Of a stretch of 64,000 nucleotides of DNA, positions 31,917 through 41,580 are shown piece by piece. The translations under genes and the position numbers were made by a program. Location: NCBI GenBank assembly GCA_977006965.1, contig OZ345355.1:1426001-1490000 (forward strand), in the 5' to 3' direction. Under the pieces are notes generated by a model that was not told the DNA's origin, searched no databases, and saw only the letters and a list, made by a program, of their open reading frames with translations. The stretch's first letter is position 1, and the number at the start of each line of letters is the position of its first letter. Source of the stretch: Phymatolithon calcareum. Lineage: Eukaryota > Rhodophyta > Florideophyceae > Hapalidiales.

Positions 31917-33277
31917 AGAAGAGTGTCTGACTATCCAGCGCAGCTATTTGCGGATGACGTTCTTCTTCAGACAAAGAATGAAAACGGATTGCAAAAACTA
32001 TTGGACATAGCTACGAAGTGGGCAGCCGAGAGCTCCATGAAATGGAACACAAAGCCAGGAAAGAGCGAGGTCCTTAAGTACAAAGGACTTCCAAAGAAGA
32101 AATTCTTCCTTGCAGGAAAAGAGCTGCAACAGGCCTGGAAAATGTCCTACCTCGGGATCAGTATGAACAACAACGGAGTCACCGACGATACAGTAATCTC
32201 AAGAGTTCGGAATGCGATGGGATGCATACACAAACTCCGCCAAATTGGCTTGAACGTCAGAGGACTTCAACCAACCACGTGCATCAGGATTTTCAAGTCG
32301 TTGATTCTCCCCAAATGGGAGTATGTCATTCACCTGGCACCGATCACGAAAAGACTACTATCGGTAATTGAAGCAGCAGAAGGTCTTTTTCCAGATACTT
32401 TTTCGGAAAATATGCCGAGTATCGAAGGGAGAGAATGCGAGTGCTCTGCCGTCTCGCTAGCCACTGATGAGGAGAATGCACCAGTCTAAAAGGTTCACAT
32501 TAAGCTTGGTAAGACGGAGGAAGTTCCTGGAGCTTTCAGAAGAATACCAGGAAAAAGAAGATTATCTGGAAGACATATCAAAGGACATTGGGTATCTCGG
32601 GGAAGAGGAACACCTTAAAGAAGCTCTGAAACAAGCAGAAGAAGGTATGGTGTCAAAAAAGCGACGGCTACAAGCAACAGTCAAAGTCTGGTTGTTGGAA
32701 GAAGAGGGTCGGACAGTTAAAATCCCCATCGGCGTACCGAACGACCAAAACGGAGTGCTATATATAAGGGACAGAACTGCAAAGTTGAGATGCCTGAGAG
32801 TCATTTTCAACAGAGTTCCTTCGTGGAGAAAATCCAAACTGGCGAAATACTTTGGGACTGATGCTGTGGTGGATCTTATCGTGTTGCAGCGTATACTACG
32901 GTCTATGAAAATGGACCAAGAAACGGAATATGAATGCAAAAGACTTACTCGGACCCTCACAGGGAGAGAAATTCGAATTAAGGAGATATTAGAAGGATAG
33001 TAAAGAGATGAGTTTGGAAAACAGCGAGAAGCTGCCCTGTTACTCAATTTGAGGCTTGGGAGCTTTTAAAATAAATCAACATATATCCCCCTGTAACTAC
33101 AGGTCCAACAGGACTGGAAACCTGTCTAGACATATCAAATCCAGACATCCGTTTCAATCGTTAATCTCCAACCTGAAGTAGATTCACAAGTGGGGGTTGT
33201 GCACCGTCTGCGACGGATGACATGAGCCCAAGGGCAATATACTGCATATTTATTGGGACTCGTTGTGAAAGTGCAAT

Positions 33278-33375
33278 TGCTACTGCAATAACTCTCTTGG
33301 CACCAATTGCTACTGCAATAACTCTCGCGCTACCAATTGCTACTGCAATAAATCTCGCGCTACCAATTGCTAGTT
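33278..33375. repeat. Tandem repeat, 30-bp unit, about 3.5 copies
   Basis: Units of CAATTGCTACTGCAATAACT plus CTCGCGCTAC repeat head to tail. The words match hAT subterminal sequence in this window and may be transposase-binding sites. Confidence 0.8.
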
Positions 33376-34148
33376 CTATTGCATTGAGCACAATTGCGAT
33401 TAAGGCATTACATGGTCAGCAATACCTCCTGCATCGTGCATGACGGCGCGTCGCGTGTCCTTCAAATCGTTTCTCACGCCTGCCTCAACCACTTCTACCA
33501 ACTTGAACACCGTATCGCGGAACGCTTTGATAGAAATGCCCACACCAAACTTGATGAAGTCTCGGAAGCGCGAATTTTCGATATAAGTGATAGGGAGAGA
33601 TAGTGAGACAATGACATCAATGTAGTGGTACATAGCACGCTCGCGATCCGTGCTTGACAGGGTTGTTTCAAAGTAGGACGAAATTCGCCCATCTCCTCCG
33701 TCTTCAACTTCGAGCGTTGAACTTACGCGATACAATTCCATCAACTTTGTCTCTTCGCCACCCGCAACGCAAGAACCCAGGTGCGAGTACGTGTTATTCC
33801 ATCCAGTTCCTTTCTCAAATGAGAAAACAGGCGGAATGTTTTTGCAGCGGTCTTTTCGCGGACACGCATAGACCCAGCAAGTCACTTTGCGAGCGTTCCC
33901 CTTTCGCGAAGTAATGGTCTTGACAGCATCAGGTTCTTGCGTCATGAGCGCTTTGACGACATGCTCTCGATTCGGTCGGACGGACATCGTCAAGTCGAAG
34001 GTGCCACAACGGAAAGAGGGGTGTGAACGATGGGGGAGAGTCGAATGTAGCAGGATCAATTCAGAGTGTAAACAAAAGAGTAGAAACGGAGTGGGGACAG
34101 CACATCGACAAAAATAGAAGAGCGAGAGTGTATCGATGCGTGGTACGT

Positions 34149-34330
34149 GCTCGTCCGCAGGATATTGCTACAATGCGTACCCAGAACATATGCCTCTCTC
34201 CTTGGCGATATCCCAAACCAAAGTATCGAATCGTCCATAAAAGACGCTTCCGACCACAGTAAGTGGAGTCGCATGAAGCCTTCTAGACGTGCTAGCCCCG
34301 TAGGGGAATAAAGCAATCATCATCATCATC
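34149..34330 (+). mobile_element. LINE-G copy 2, 13-bp TSD
   Basis: 182 bp between exact duplications ATGCGTGGTACGT (34136-34148 and 34331-34343). Ends GTAGGGGAATAAAGCAATCA followed by ATC repeats, as in the larger copy at 44855-45249. Heavily 5'-truncated, lying inside the hAT relic. Confidence 0.85.
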
Positions 34331-34656
34331 ATGCGTGGTACGTTCGTCTCCAGATCTTATTCACATCTGCTGGCCAATACGTATTGCAATTGGAAAGGAA
34401 AGTGCAATTTACGGAAATAGCAGTATATTGCCGTAAATTGCAATAGCAGTATACTGCTCCCATTCCCTGCCGAGGGCATGATATTCAACCGAGGTGCAGC
34501 CGAGGTCGGAATATCATGGCCTGAGGGCGATTGTCATCCCGAGAGTACGGTGCACAACACGCTTGTCAATTGGCTGAGGGGGCATAACTCCTCACATCGG
34601 CACAGAAGTCGTGAGTTTGTATGCCTACTCTTTTCGACACGTGGATGTAGCACGTA

Positions 34657-34746
34657 TTTTTTTGAGCAAAGTTTATTTAAAAGCCCCAAAACTTCCGAAG
34701 ATATGGGCAAGGCTTCCTCAGTTGCTACCTACATTTGTGTACCTAC
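34657..34746 (-). mobile_element. Retroposon I copy 1, nested in the left arm
   Basis: 90 bp present in the left arm only. The right arm has the empty site. Flanks are GTAGCACGTA (34647-34656) and GTAGTACGTA (34747-34756). Minus-strand sense reads GAGGAAGCCTTGCCCATATC and ends in an A-rich tail. Relatives at 60641 and 62963. Confidence 0.85.
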
Positions 34747-35399
34747 GTAGTACGTAATGCTCAGTTTGGTCTCGAACACTTCTGAGGGGGCCATAACTCT
34801 TCACATCGGCAATCAGTTGCAAGAGAAAGCAGATGCTTGTCCCCTCAGCCGGTTGACTACTCCTCACATCCGCACAGCGCTGCGGCATTACTCCGTCGGA
34901 GCCAAATTATGTAGTTGACAAACCAGAACAATGTCTACCTTGACGCTATGGAGAAAACAACCCACGATCCTGCGGCGACGCCGCAAGATCGTGGGTTGCA
35001 GCGGCGACCGGAGCTCTCCTGAACCAGATTATTGACTCCGAATGGTCGGACAATGAAGCGGAGAATAGTTCCCTCCACCCGTCAGCGTCCACCTTCGCGC
35101 CTCCCAAGCCACAAGAGCCTTTGATCCCGCTTCTCCCGCGTACACGAACCCCTCAAGGCTCACTGGCGGCAGGGCCGGGGCACGCGGCACTCGTAGCTCC
35201 ATTCTCGCCGTCAAATCCAGGGAATGCTTCCGCCCCGCATCCAGCGCTGAGCTCAAATCCGGTCCCAATCTTTGCGCCCCCTGTATTCGCACCGTCCGCA
35301 GAAGTCGCAGAGACACGTACGCTGAACATCACACTAGCGCCGCCTATGCACCACACAAAAGAGACGGAGCGATTCTTTGATGCTCGTGCTCCTGAGAAC

Positions 35400-36472
35400 A
35401 ATTCCACAATCAATCGCACGACGCACACTCAGGTAATCATCGATGTCATGGTACAAGTTTAAGATGCCACCCAGTGCTGTGCGGTTCCAAACGAGAATTT
35501 GAGTGGGTTTGTCGCGCACAGCGCGCATACAGCCCCGATTATTCTTAGAAGCCCCTGCTCTGCTTCCGATTGCTGCAGAAATGCGATAAACCCACTCACC
35601 ACGGATCTTCTCCTTGGTGAACTGCCGTGTGAGGAGAAGGGCGAGGGAGGTGGGGCGCATTGCGGTTACCAGCGCAACGTCGAAATCGTGCCTGCTGAGG
35701 AAGCCGATTGGGTTTTCTCGGGAAAGAGCAGACGACGAGAAAGTAGCACAAGATCTTCGTGTGACAAAATATTATGGCGCTCTGTGAAGGCCCCTCGGGC
35801 TTGCTGATCGGAAAGCTTGTTGTGGATCACAGCTACAAGACCCAGGCTCAGGCAATTGAAAATCGGACCGCTTAGCAGCTTCAGATTGTAGCCCCACTTG
35901 TCCGCAAATCCTCGTTGGATGTCAAGAACGTACCCCTTCATAGTTGACGGTTTCACTGCCTTGTCTGTCTTATCGCTTCTATAATTCACAACAAACTCGA
36001 TCAGGTGATAGCGCATTCTTCTTAGCTGGTCCTCCGTCCAGTTGGTCCATCCTTGGGGTAAGAATGTTTTAAACCCATCAAAGAACAGAATCTGTCGCGC
36101 CATCTCAAACTTGCGCTCCAAACTAGACTCTTCTCCGTTCCGGCACAGAAAGCGCGCGAGGGCGCGCATGGAGTACATGTTGCTCTTTTCTGTGTTCTCA
36201 GGAACACGAACATCAAAGAATCGCTCCGTCTCTTTTGTGTGGTGCATAGGCGGCGCTAGTGTGATGTTCAGCGTACGTGTCTCTGCGACTTCTGCGGACG
36301 GTGCGAATACAGGGGGCGCAAAGATTGGGACCGGATTTGAGCTCAGCGCTGGATGCGGGGCGGAAGCATTCCCTGGATTTGACGGCGAGAATGGAGCTAC
36401 GAGTGCCGCGTGCCCCGGCCCTGCCGCCAGTGAGCCTTGAGGGGTTCGTGTACGCGGGAGAAGCGGGATCAA
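35400..36472 (-). pseudogene. Tyrosine-recombinase-like (Crypton-type) ORF, frameshifted and 3'-truncated
   Basis: The frame 36472-35666 (268 codons) has a proline-rich N-terminus and then a helical core-binding-like region (LRRMRYHLIEFVVNY, STMKGYVLDIQRGFADKWGY, LSDQQARGAFTERHNILSHE). After a single-base shift near 35700 the next frame reads LSRHDFDVALVTAMRPTSLA and WVYRISAAIGSRAGASKNNR, resembling the first catalytic arginine box of tyrosine recombinases. The expected HxxR and tyrosine boxes are absent because the copy ends at the inversion junction near 35400. The first 92 or so codons exist again, inverted, at 35121-35398. Confidence 0.5.
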
Positions 36473-37519
36473 AGGCTCTTGTGGCTTGGGAGGCGCGAAG
36501 GTGGACGCTGACGGGTGGAGGGAACTATTCTCCGCTTCATTGTCCGACCATTCGGAGTCAATAATCTGGTTCAGGAGAGCTCCGGTCGCCGCTGCAACCC
36601 ACGATCTTGCGGCGTCGCCGCAGGATCGTGGGTTGTTTTCTCCATAGCGTCAAGGTAGACATTGTTCTGGTTTGTCAACTACATAATTTGGCTCCAACGG
36701 AGTAATGCCGCAGCGCTGTGCGGATGTGAGGAGTAGTCAACCGGCTGAGGGGACAGACATCTGCTTTCTCTTGCAACTGATTGCCGATGTGAAGAGTTAT
36801 GGCCCCCTCAGAAGTGTTCGAGACCAAACTGAGCATTACGTACTACATCCACGTGTCGAAAAGAGTAGGCATACAAACTCACGAGTTCTGTGCCGATGTG
36901 AGGAGTTATGCCCCCTCAGCCAGTTGACAAGCGTGTTGTGCACCGTACTCTCGGGATGACAATCGCCCTCAGGCCATGATATTCCGACCTCGGCTGCGCC
37001 TCGGTTGAATATCATGCACTCGGGCTCATGTCATCCCTCGCAGCCGGTGCACAACCTCCACATGTGCAACTTTCTGTGCCGTGTGAAGAACTTTTCAGTT
37101 CTCCTTTACGCTTTGAGTAGACCACAGTTGACTCAGACTGTCTGAGAAACCATTGTGTCTTCTCACATCCAGTAATTTGAGCGATACGTAGCCTGGGAGA
37201 TGATCTTTTTGCTTACCGCAACATAACATACCACGGATGATATGGAATATCGAGACTCGAGATAAACGACTTCGGAAGGTTGCGACATCGAATCTTAGGT
37301 TTCACAACACTCTGAAGCATTGTGATATCAATGCTGATACCCCAAAATCAAGACCTAACTTCAACAAAGACTGAACAGGGAGGCTTAATTCTCTAGAAAG
37401 TAGGATAAGTTTCCGTGATGCGAATCCATGTTTTCCTATTTCTTTACACTTCTATGCTCTGTGACAAGATTCAGTACAAGTTACAAGCGGCTCCAAAAAT
37501 TCGATCATTCACATCATCC

Positions 37520-39490
37520 CTAAGAAGTACTTTCATCAGAGTTCTCTTCTCCTGAAGCCTCTTCCTCGCCTTTCTCGACTTCTTCTCTTGCAGGGTCCTC
37601 AAATTCCACCGGAATTGTCACACCTGTGCTTGTCCGGTATTGCTTGGCATCGTTGTCGAGGTCCTTCTCACTGACCCAAATCGAGAAACTTTGCGGGAAG
37701 ATGATTCCAACAGCAATACAAATGAGGAACAAATGAGAAAATATGAGCGAGAAGATATGCAGTGGATCCTTCCGGTATTTGTATTCACCGAACTCCTTGT
37801 ACGAAATAGCCAAAATTGTAATCAGCGTCGGTGCCGCAATCCATCGTAGAATTGGAGCCCAGAAGACAGAAAGTCCCCAATTCTTCCCACGCGCCACAAT
37901 AGCTTTCAAGTCCTTGGAGAGCTGATGTCCGGGGTAGCACGTGAGATACCACAACCGATTCACATAAGTATTACTTCCCGAACAACCAACAACTTCCGGC
38001 GTCTTGCTGATTCCAACCGCGATGGCCGTTCCAATGAAAAGTACTCCGAGAAAAGCGCCCGCACCAGCAGCTGGATGCACTGTTGTCGCCAACAACACAC
38101 CAAGCACCTGAGAGCCGATATATGATCCTTGCGCAAGAGCGAAAGCCGGTAATCCAGTCTGTGATGCCGCATCTTTGTATCGATAGGCACTGGTGGCACC
38201 AACGCATTCCATCCAAGTACTGAACATTAGCGCAATACTTGCCATCCACTTGTCCATAGCGTCGAGCAAATGGAATCCAAATTTGTTCGTGTACATCAAA
38301 CTGATGAGAAACCCGGACAGCACGATAAGACCAGTAGACACCGACTTACGAATCTTCTTCCCCCAATCGGTATCCAGCACGGCGGTTGTGAATCCCTCAA
38401 CATATGCAAACGCTGAATCAATACCCAGGAGATACAACGTGAAGAAGAACACCACGGACCATGCATTCGCACCGGGAAGTCGAGCAAGTGCTGTGGGATA
38501 TGTGACGAAACCGACGGTGAATGTCGTCAATTTCTCCTTAGCGGGATCAATACCGAGATAGCCGATAACTCCAAATGCCGCAAACGCCGCGCACATCTCA
38601 ATCGTAGAATTTCCGCACGCAATGATGACAATATCCTGTACAGCGTTTGCAGACCGCGGGTTATAACTCGCATACGCAACATAAATTCCAAATCCCGTAC
38701 CGACACTGAAGAAAATCTGAATGATTGCGTCCCGCCAAATATCCCCCGACGCCAATTTGTACCCATTCCATTCTCCGACATACAACTTGATACCTCTGAT
38801 AGCATTATCCAGTGTGACTGCCCGAATAAGAATGGCAATACATGCGACAAACGGCACAAGCATAGTGACGTAAACAATCTTCCCAGTAAGACTGACCCCT
38901 CGGAAGATGCACAGGTACACCAACACCCAAGTAAGCATCGTCCATCCAAGAGTCTCCGCCAGAAATCCAGTCTGCGGATAGCGTACAAAGTCCAATTTCG
39001 CCGGATCGCGAATGGGCGGCGGATTGCGATGAACGCTCTGTTCGAAAAAGGCACGATTGTCTTTGATCCACGGGAGTGGGTGGGAAAAACTGTAGCGGAA
39101 GTACGTCATGACCCACGTCATGATGAGAACGTAGTAGGTGGCGGCGATATAGCCCAGGAAGACGGCGGAGAGACCGACTCCACGAAGGCGCTTGGAGATG
39201 CGACCGAAGGCGACGACATTACCGCTGCGATACGCCTGCCCAATCGAGATTTCAAGACTGAGAATCGGGAGCCCAATGATGAGCAGGGCTGTTAGATAGG
39301 GGATGAACCATTGGATGCCGGAATTGCGCAGTGCGATTGAGGGGTAACGGATGAGATTTCCGACTCCGACCGCGCCGCCCAGTGCGGCTAGAAGGAAGGA
39401 GAGACGGGATGGCCACGCCTCACGAACGGATTCCTCTGCGGCTTGGTCACCGGGAAAAGCCCAGTTCCAAACCCTTTGCACGAGATCCAT
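37520..39490 (-). CDS. SLC6/SNF-family sodium-dependent transporter, copy 1
   Basis: 656 codons, intact. The first membrane helix carries the family signature (LAALGGAVGVGNLIRYPSIA), where unwound residues bind sodium and substrate; YP replaces the usual FP. About twelve membrane segments follow, for example WFIPYLTALLIIGLPILSLE, FLGYIAATYYVLIMTWVMTY, MLTWVLVYLCIFRG and IFFSVGTGFGIYVAYASYN. The C-terminal 40 residues are acidic and hydrophilic. It should sit in a membrane and couple sodium entry to uptake of an amino acid or related solute; the substrate cannot be read. The duplicate at 54397-56367 differs at about 31 residues by my count. The differences cluster in the first 25 residues and the C-terminal tail, and few fall in helices. 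A decayed spacer and zinc-finger relic lie downstream. Confidence 0.92.
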   Translation of the reverse strand: MDLVQRVWNWAFPGDQAAEESVREAWPSRLSFLLAALGGAVGVGNLIRYPSIALRNSGIQWFIPYLTALLIIGLPILSLEISIGQAYRSGNVVAFGRISKRLRGVGLSAVFLGYIAATYYVLIMTWVMTYFRYSFSHPLPWIKDNRAFFEQSVHRNPPPIRDPAKLDFVRYPQTGFLAETLGWTMLTWVLVYLCIFRGVSLTGKIVYVTMLVPFVACIAILIRAVTLDNAIRGIKLYVGEWNGYKLASGDIWRDAIIQIFFSVGTGFGIYVAYASYNPRSANAVQDIVIIACGNSTIEMCAAFAAFGVIGYLGIDPAKEKLTTFTVGFVTYPTALARLPGANAWSVVFFFTLYLLGIDSAFAYVEGFTTAVLDTDWGKKIRKSVSTGLIVLSGFLISLMYTNKFGFHLLDAMDKWMASIALMFSTWMECVGATSAYRYKDAASQTGLPAFALAQGSYIGSQVLGVLLATTVHPAAGAGAFLGVLFIGTAIAVGISKTPEVVGCSGSNTYVNRLWYLTCYPGHQLSKDLKAIVARGKNWGLSVFWAPILRWIAAPTLITILAISYKEFGEYKYRKDPLHIFSLIFSHLFLICIAVGIIFPQSFSIWVSEKDLDNDAKQYRTSTGVTIPVEFEDPAREEVEKGEEEASGEENSDESTS

Positions 39491-40138
39491 AACTGGTGAT
39501 CGGACGAGCGGACTTCAATGATGGCGTTGATGATTTTTTGGCTCGAATTGGTAACAAGGACAAACGGGAGATGCAGGGGAAGATTACGCTCACGACAGTA
39601 CTTGTAATCACGTTTGCCGCAAGGATGAGGGTTAGGTTTATCTTGGAAATGTGTGATCACTCTGTGATACGATACCTCAGTCTAAGGTGGCATCAGGATC
39701 ACGGCTTAAATAAGAGCTGGAGCGAGCGATTGCATATCCTGAAAAAAGGGGGCGCTAACTCTCACTAGACTATAGTACGTTGACTGTTAGTCGGTGTCTG
39801 CGATTAACCGTTGATTTTTCTTGGAAGAGTCTTTCACCACAGTGTCGGTGGATAGATTCCAAGGAGCCGTTATGTAGCTCCTTTTTTTGAAGCAAACGTT
39901 TAGATGTTTAATTAAAAGCCCTCAGCAACACTCCTAAGACTGTACGTGTCGTGGGTATCCAGGAACTGAACGTCGGGTTGAGGTCCTTAATGAGACAACG
40001 GCAGATGCCGGACGTCCATACAACTTGATTAGGCAAAACTCTTGCAGGGATGTAGTGCTTTCGGCAAGTTGTCTTACAGCTCGCTTGCTCGGAAACTCCG
40101 TAGCGATGTAATGAATCCGAGTGGAAGAAGAAGAAGAA
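39491..40138. other. Upstream of transporter 1; weak retroposon end near 39885
   Basis: The first 150 bp diverge from the promoter side of the second transporter. Around 39885-39945, TTTAATTAAAAGCCCTCAGC resembles the tail of retroposon H on the minus strand. No gene seen. Confidence 0.4.
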
Positions 40139-40470
40139 ATGTAGATTTTTATTTAAAAGTTACCAACGCATCTGCTGACGCTCGGGGCAACTTTCCTAAG
40201 GCCAAGGGGTTTTGGCTAGATTCTGTCCTGAAGGGGTTTTCTTTTCTTGTTGGTGTGACACGATTCAGTGGACTACAAAAACCCACCTCTGGTCTCCTTC
40301 GGGACCTCGAGGGGGAAAGTTACTCCCCTGTCCTGTGGCACGCTGTAATTTCAATTTGCGGGTAGTCCTTACTTGTCCACAGCCTGAAACATGGTTAGGA
40401 GCTCGTCGAGTGCTCGCTTAGTCCAGGCGCTGTCTTCTTTGGAGAGTCTGTCCTTTGCAAGGCCATTTAT
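40139..40470 (-). mobile_element. LINE-C 3' end
   Basis: The minus strand ends a coding piece (GLAKDRLSKEDSAWTKRALD) and runs through the LINE-C 3' region (AAGTTACTCCC on plus, CAGTGGACTACAAAAACCCA) to the TTC-rich tail near 40139. Confidence 0.75.
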
Positions 40471-40566
40471 CACGTTGAATCCGAGTGGAGTGGTTCAGTC
40501 CAATGATACGAAATGGATGGTTGCTCGGCGTTGCTGACTTTCATCGGAAGACTAAGTTTATCATTC

Positions 40567-40835
40567 GATTTTTTTTTGAATTTTGAATTTATTAAACGCC
40601 CTCAGAAACACTCGTAAGGGAGATGCGTTCCAGATGCTACTACCTTGGTAGCTCCGTTACTCTGTTAAAGCCCGCAAAACCCGGGCTCGTTGCTATCGTC
40701 GTAGCCCTAGCTGCAAAAACCCTCCTCCAGAGAAGGTGGAGGGAAAAGCTTAGAGTCCACTTGTCCTGTTCGTAGTAATCTCAGCGTCGCCGTTCTATTT
40801 TGTCTTGCTCTATTCCATGTCGTCATAAAAGACGA
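40567..40835 (-). mobile_element. Retroposon H copy 1
   Basis: About 268 bp, nearly identical to 49220-49482 and in the same orientation. The tail on the minus strand is AATAAATTCAAAATTCAAAA. It abuts the LINE-like C-terminal fragment at 40838. No clear TSD. Confidence 0.8.
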
Positions 40836-40837
40836 TT

Positions 40838-41194
40838 GTCAAGTGCCTTTTCAGTCTCACTAGTCTCCTCTTCTGTTAGTCGATATCTTTGAAGGTACAC
40901 TTCGAGCTTGTTCATGAGAGTTGGTACGATTTCACCGAATTTGTCTTCCAGAAGTGTGGTACTCAATGGGGGAAAACGTCCGAATGCCCATTTAATCGCC
41001 AATTGGCGGTGACGTGCTTTCGGTAGTCTGATGATGGCGGGAGTAGACCCGGGAATGTCATAAGGAATTTTCCTCTTTCTGCTCGCCTCCAAGCCGTCTC
41101 CTTCGTCTTTAAAGAGCAGGTCCCTCAACGATTTTGCTGAAACTCGCTGCTTAAGATAGGTTAGTGCCGTCTCGAATAGGTCGTGATGTAGCAT
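40838..41194 (-). mobile_element. LINE C-terminal domain fragment
   Basis: Frame of about 120 codons with RKRKIPYDIPGSTPAI, HRQLAIKWAFGRFPPLST and LTEEETSETEKALD. The same module recurs at 49710-50150 and 61800-62163. In the last of these it follows a reverse transcriptase thumb, so it is the C-terminal part of a non-LTR ORF. Confidence 0.65.
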
Positions 41195-41580
41195 TGATGA
41201 TATATCATTCGATATCCTTGATGGTTGGTGTGTGGTGGGTAAAGTTGATAGTGGTGACTTCCTCGAGAAAGACTTCGGTCGTCGCTAAAGCAGTGTCTTC
41301 CTCAGTCAATATTCTTCTAAATGTCTACCTACATTTTCTCAGGGTATCCGAAATGTCAGCGCGCGACAAAATGTAGTTCAAACCGTTCGTTATCATCGCC
41401 AGTAGACTTTCTTGGCTCATAGTCGGTCGACATTGCTAAGAGCCAACGGTACTTCCCTTCGACTGTCAGGCCCCAACGGATTGATAAACTCGTTGTCGGC
41501 GGTGACCGAGACAGTACGGGAGCACCTTTTCGGAACTTGTTCGTAAATCGCCTGGTCCGTAATACAGGGACTCGTCGTTT
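41195..41580. other. No gene recognised
   Basis: Spacer between two LINE fragments of opposite strand. Nothing recognised. Confidence 0.4.

Larger units (their letters stand above)
27328..33091 (+). mobile_element. LINE-A copy 1, nested by hAT, piggyBac and LTR-like insertions
   Basis: Non-LTR retrotransposon between 9-bp duplications TGTAACTAC. The coding parts run 27507-28021 (region before the reverse transcriptase: WNRELDQLAKKRARVYKRVQ, VQKSKEDQFEKYIEG), then after the hAT insertion 30911-31552 (NYRPISLLSQVKKIIDSAL; motif A AVLDLSAAFDSVP; motif B RGVPQGSPL), then 31940-32380 (FADDVLLQT and thumb region), then 32467-33000 (C-terminal RCLRVIFNRVPSWRKSKL, YECKRLTRTLTGRE). It ends ATAAATCAACATATATCCCC without an A tail. 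Two or three frameshifts fall at 32380-32480. No endonuclease core or RNase H is seen, so it is 5'-truncated. Confidence 0.88.
26968..33181 (+). pseudogene. C2H2 zinc-finger gene, copy 1, split by a LINE
   Basis: The exon parts are 26968-27327 and 33101-33181. The first begins MGAPDMDHPLETKSLSFP and reaches NAAAYIREMHFHLKMVSCP; the second matches the last finger and stop of the intact copy at 53147-53605. The target TGTAACTAC is duplicated at 27319-27327 and 33092-33100 around LINE-A1. A 24-bp extra piece before the insertion (CAAATTTTGGACAGGAC) forms a small inverted repeat with its neighbour. Frameshifts inside the first part show decay beyond the insertion. Confidence 0.8.
33236..34469 (-). 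mobile_element. hAT-derived element with BED-finger ORF, inserted in the left hairpin
   Basis: Flanked by the 8-bp pair CCAAGGGC (33228-33235) and CCGAGGGC (34470-34477), at a point where the intact right hairpin is continuous. The minus-strand frame 34059-33400 (219 codons) holds a BED-like finger (CWVYACPRKDRC ... YSHLGSC) and the following hAT-type segment SLPITYIENSRFRDFIKFGV. The catalytic and hATC parts are missing. The right end is CAGGGAATGGGAGCAGTATA (inverted); the left end lacks the CAGGG and begins ATATACTGC. Subterminal ATTGCAATAG words occur at the right. Confidence 0.7.
33190..37061. mobile_element. Palindromic tyrosine-recombinase-like element with hairpin ends
   Basis: Outer ends GTGGGGGTTGTGCACCG and (inverted) GTGGAGGTTGTGCACCG. 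Each end is itself a foldback of about 125 bp: GTTGTGCACCG, GATATTC, then GAATATC and CGGTGCACAAC. Inside lie inverted arms 34479-35399 and 36196-36975. Left of the arms the hairpin is broken by a hAT relic (33236-34469). Between the arms is unique sequence carrying the rest of the ORF at 35400-36472. The element interrupts the spacer just after the zinc-finger gene; the duplicated block has no such element. Arm-to-arm differences are few, so the inversion is recent relative to the coding decay. Confidence 0.7.
25530..39493. repeat. Segmental duplication, copy 1 (gene U / zinc finger / SNF transporter)
   Basis: After removing mobile elements, 25530-27327, 33092-33190 and 37062-39493 are collinear and in the same orientation with 50775-56370. 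Shared landmarks are GTAGACCGCG near 25670/50930, CGAAGAATC near 26090/51020, the zinc-finger coding sequence, GCATTGTGATATCAATGCT near 37320/53925, and the whole transporter. About 8.3 kb of the extra length is insertion. Confidence 0.85.

Noticed and set aside
33278-33375. CRISPR-like array
   Set aside because: Repeats are contiguous with no spacers and the genome is eukaryotic.
34500-37000. Simple pair of inverted duplicate genes
   Set aside because: The right-hand frame and its mirrored N-terminus share arms that end in hairpins and stop abruptly at 35399/36196, so an element is a better reading than host genes.
38527-39054. 175-codon minus-strand frame overlapping transporter 1
   Set aside because: Wrong frame of the same strand, present in both paralogues only because they are about 95% identical. 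No independent support.
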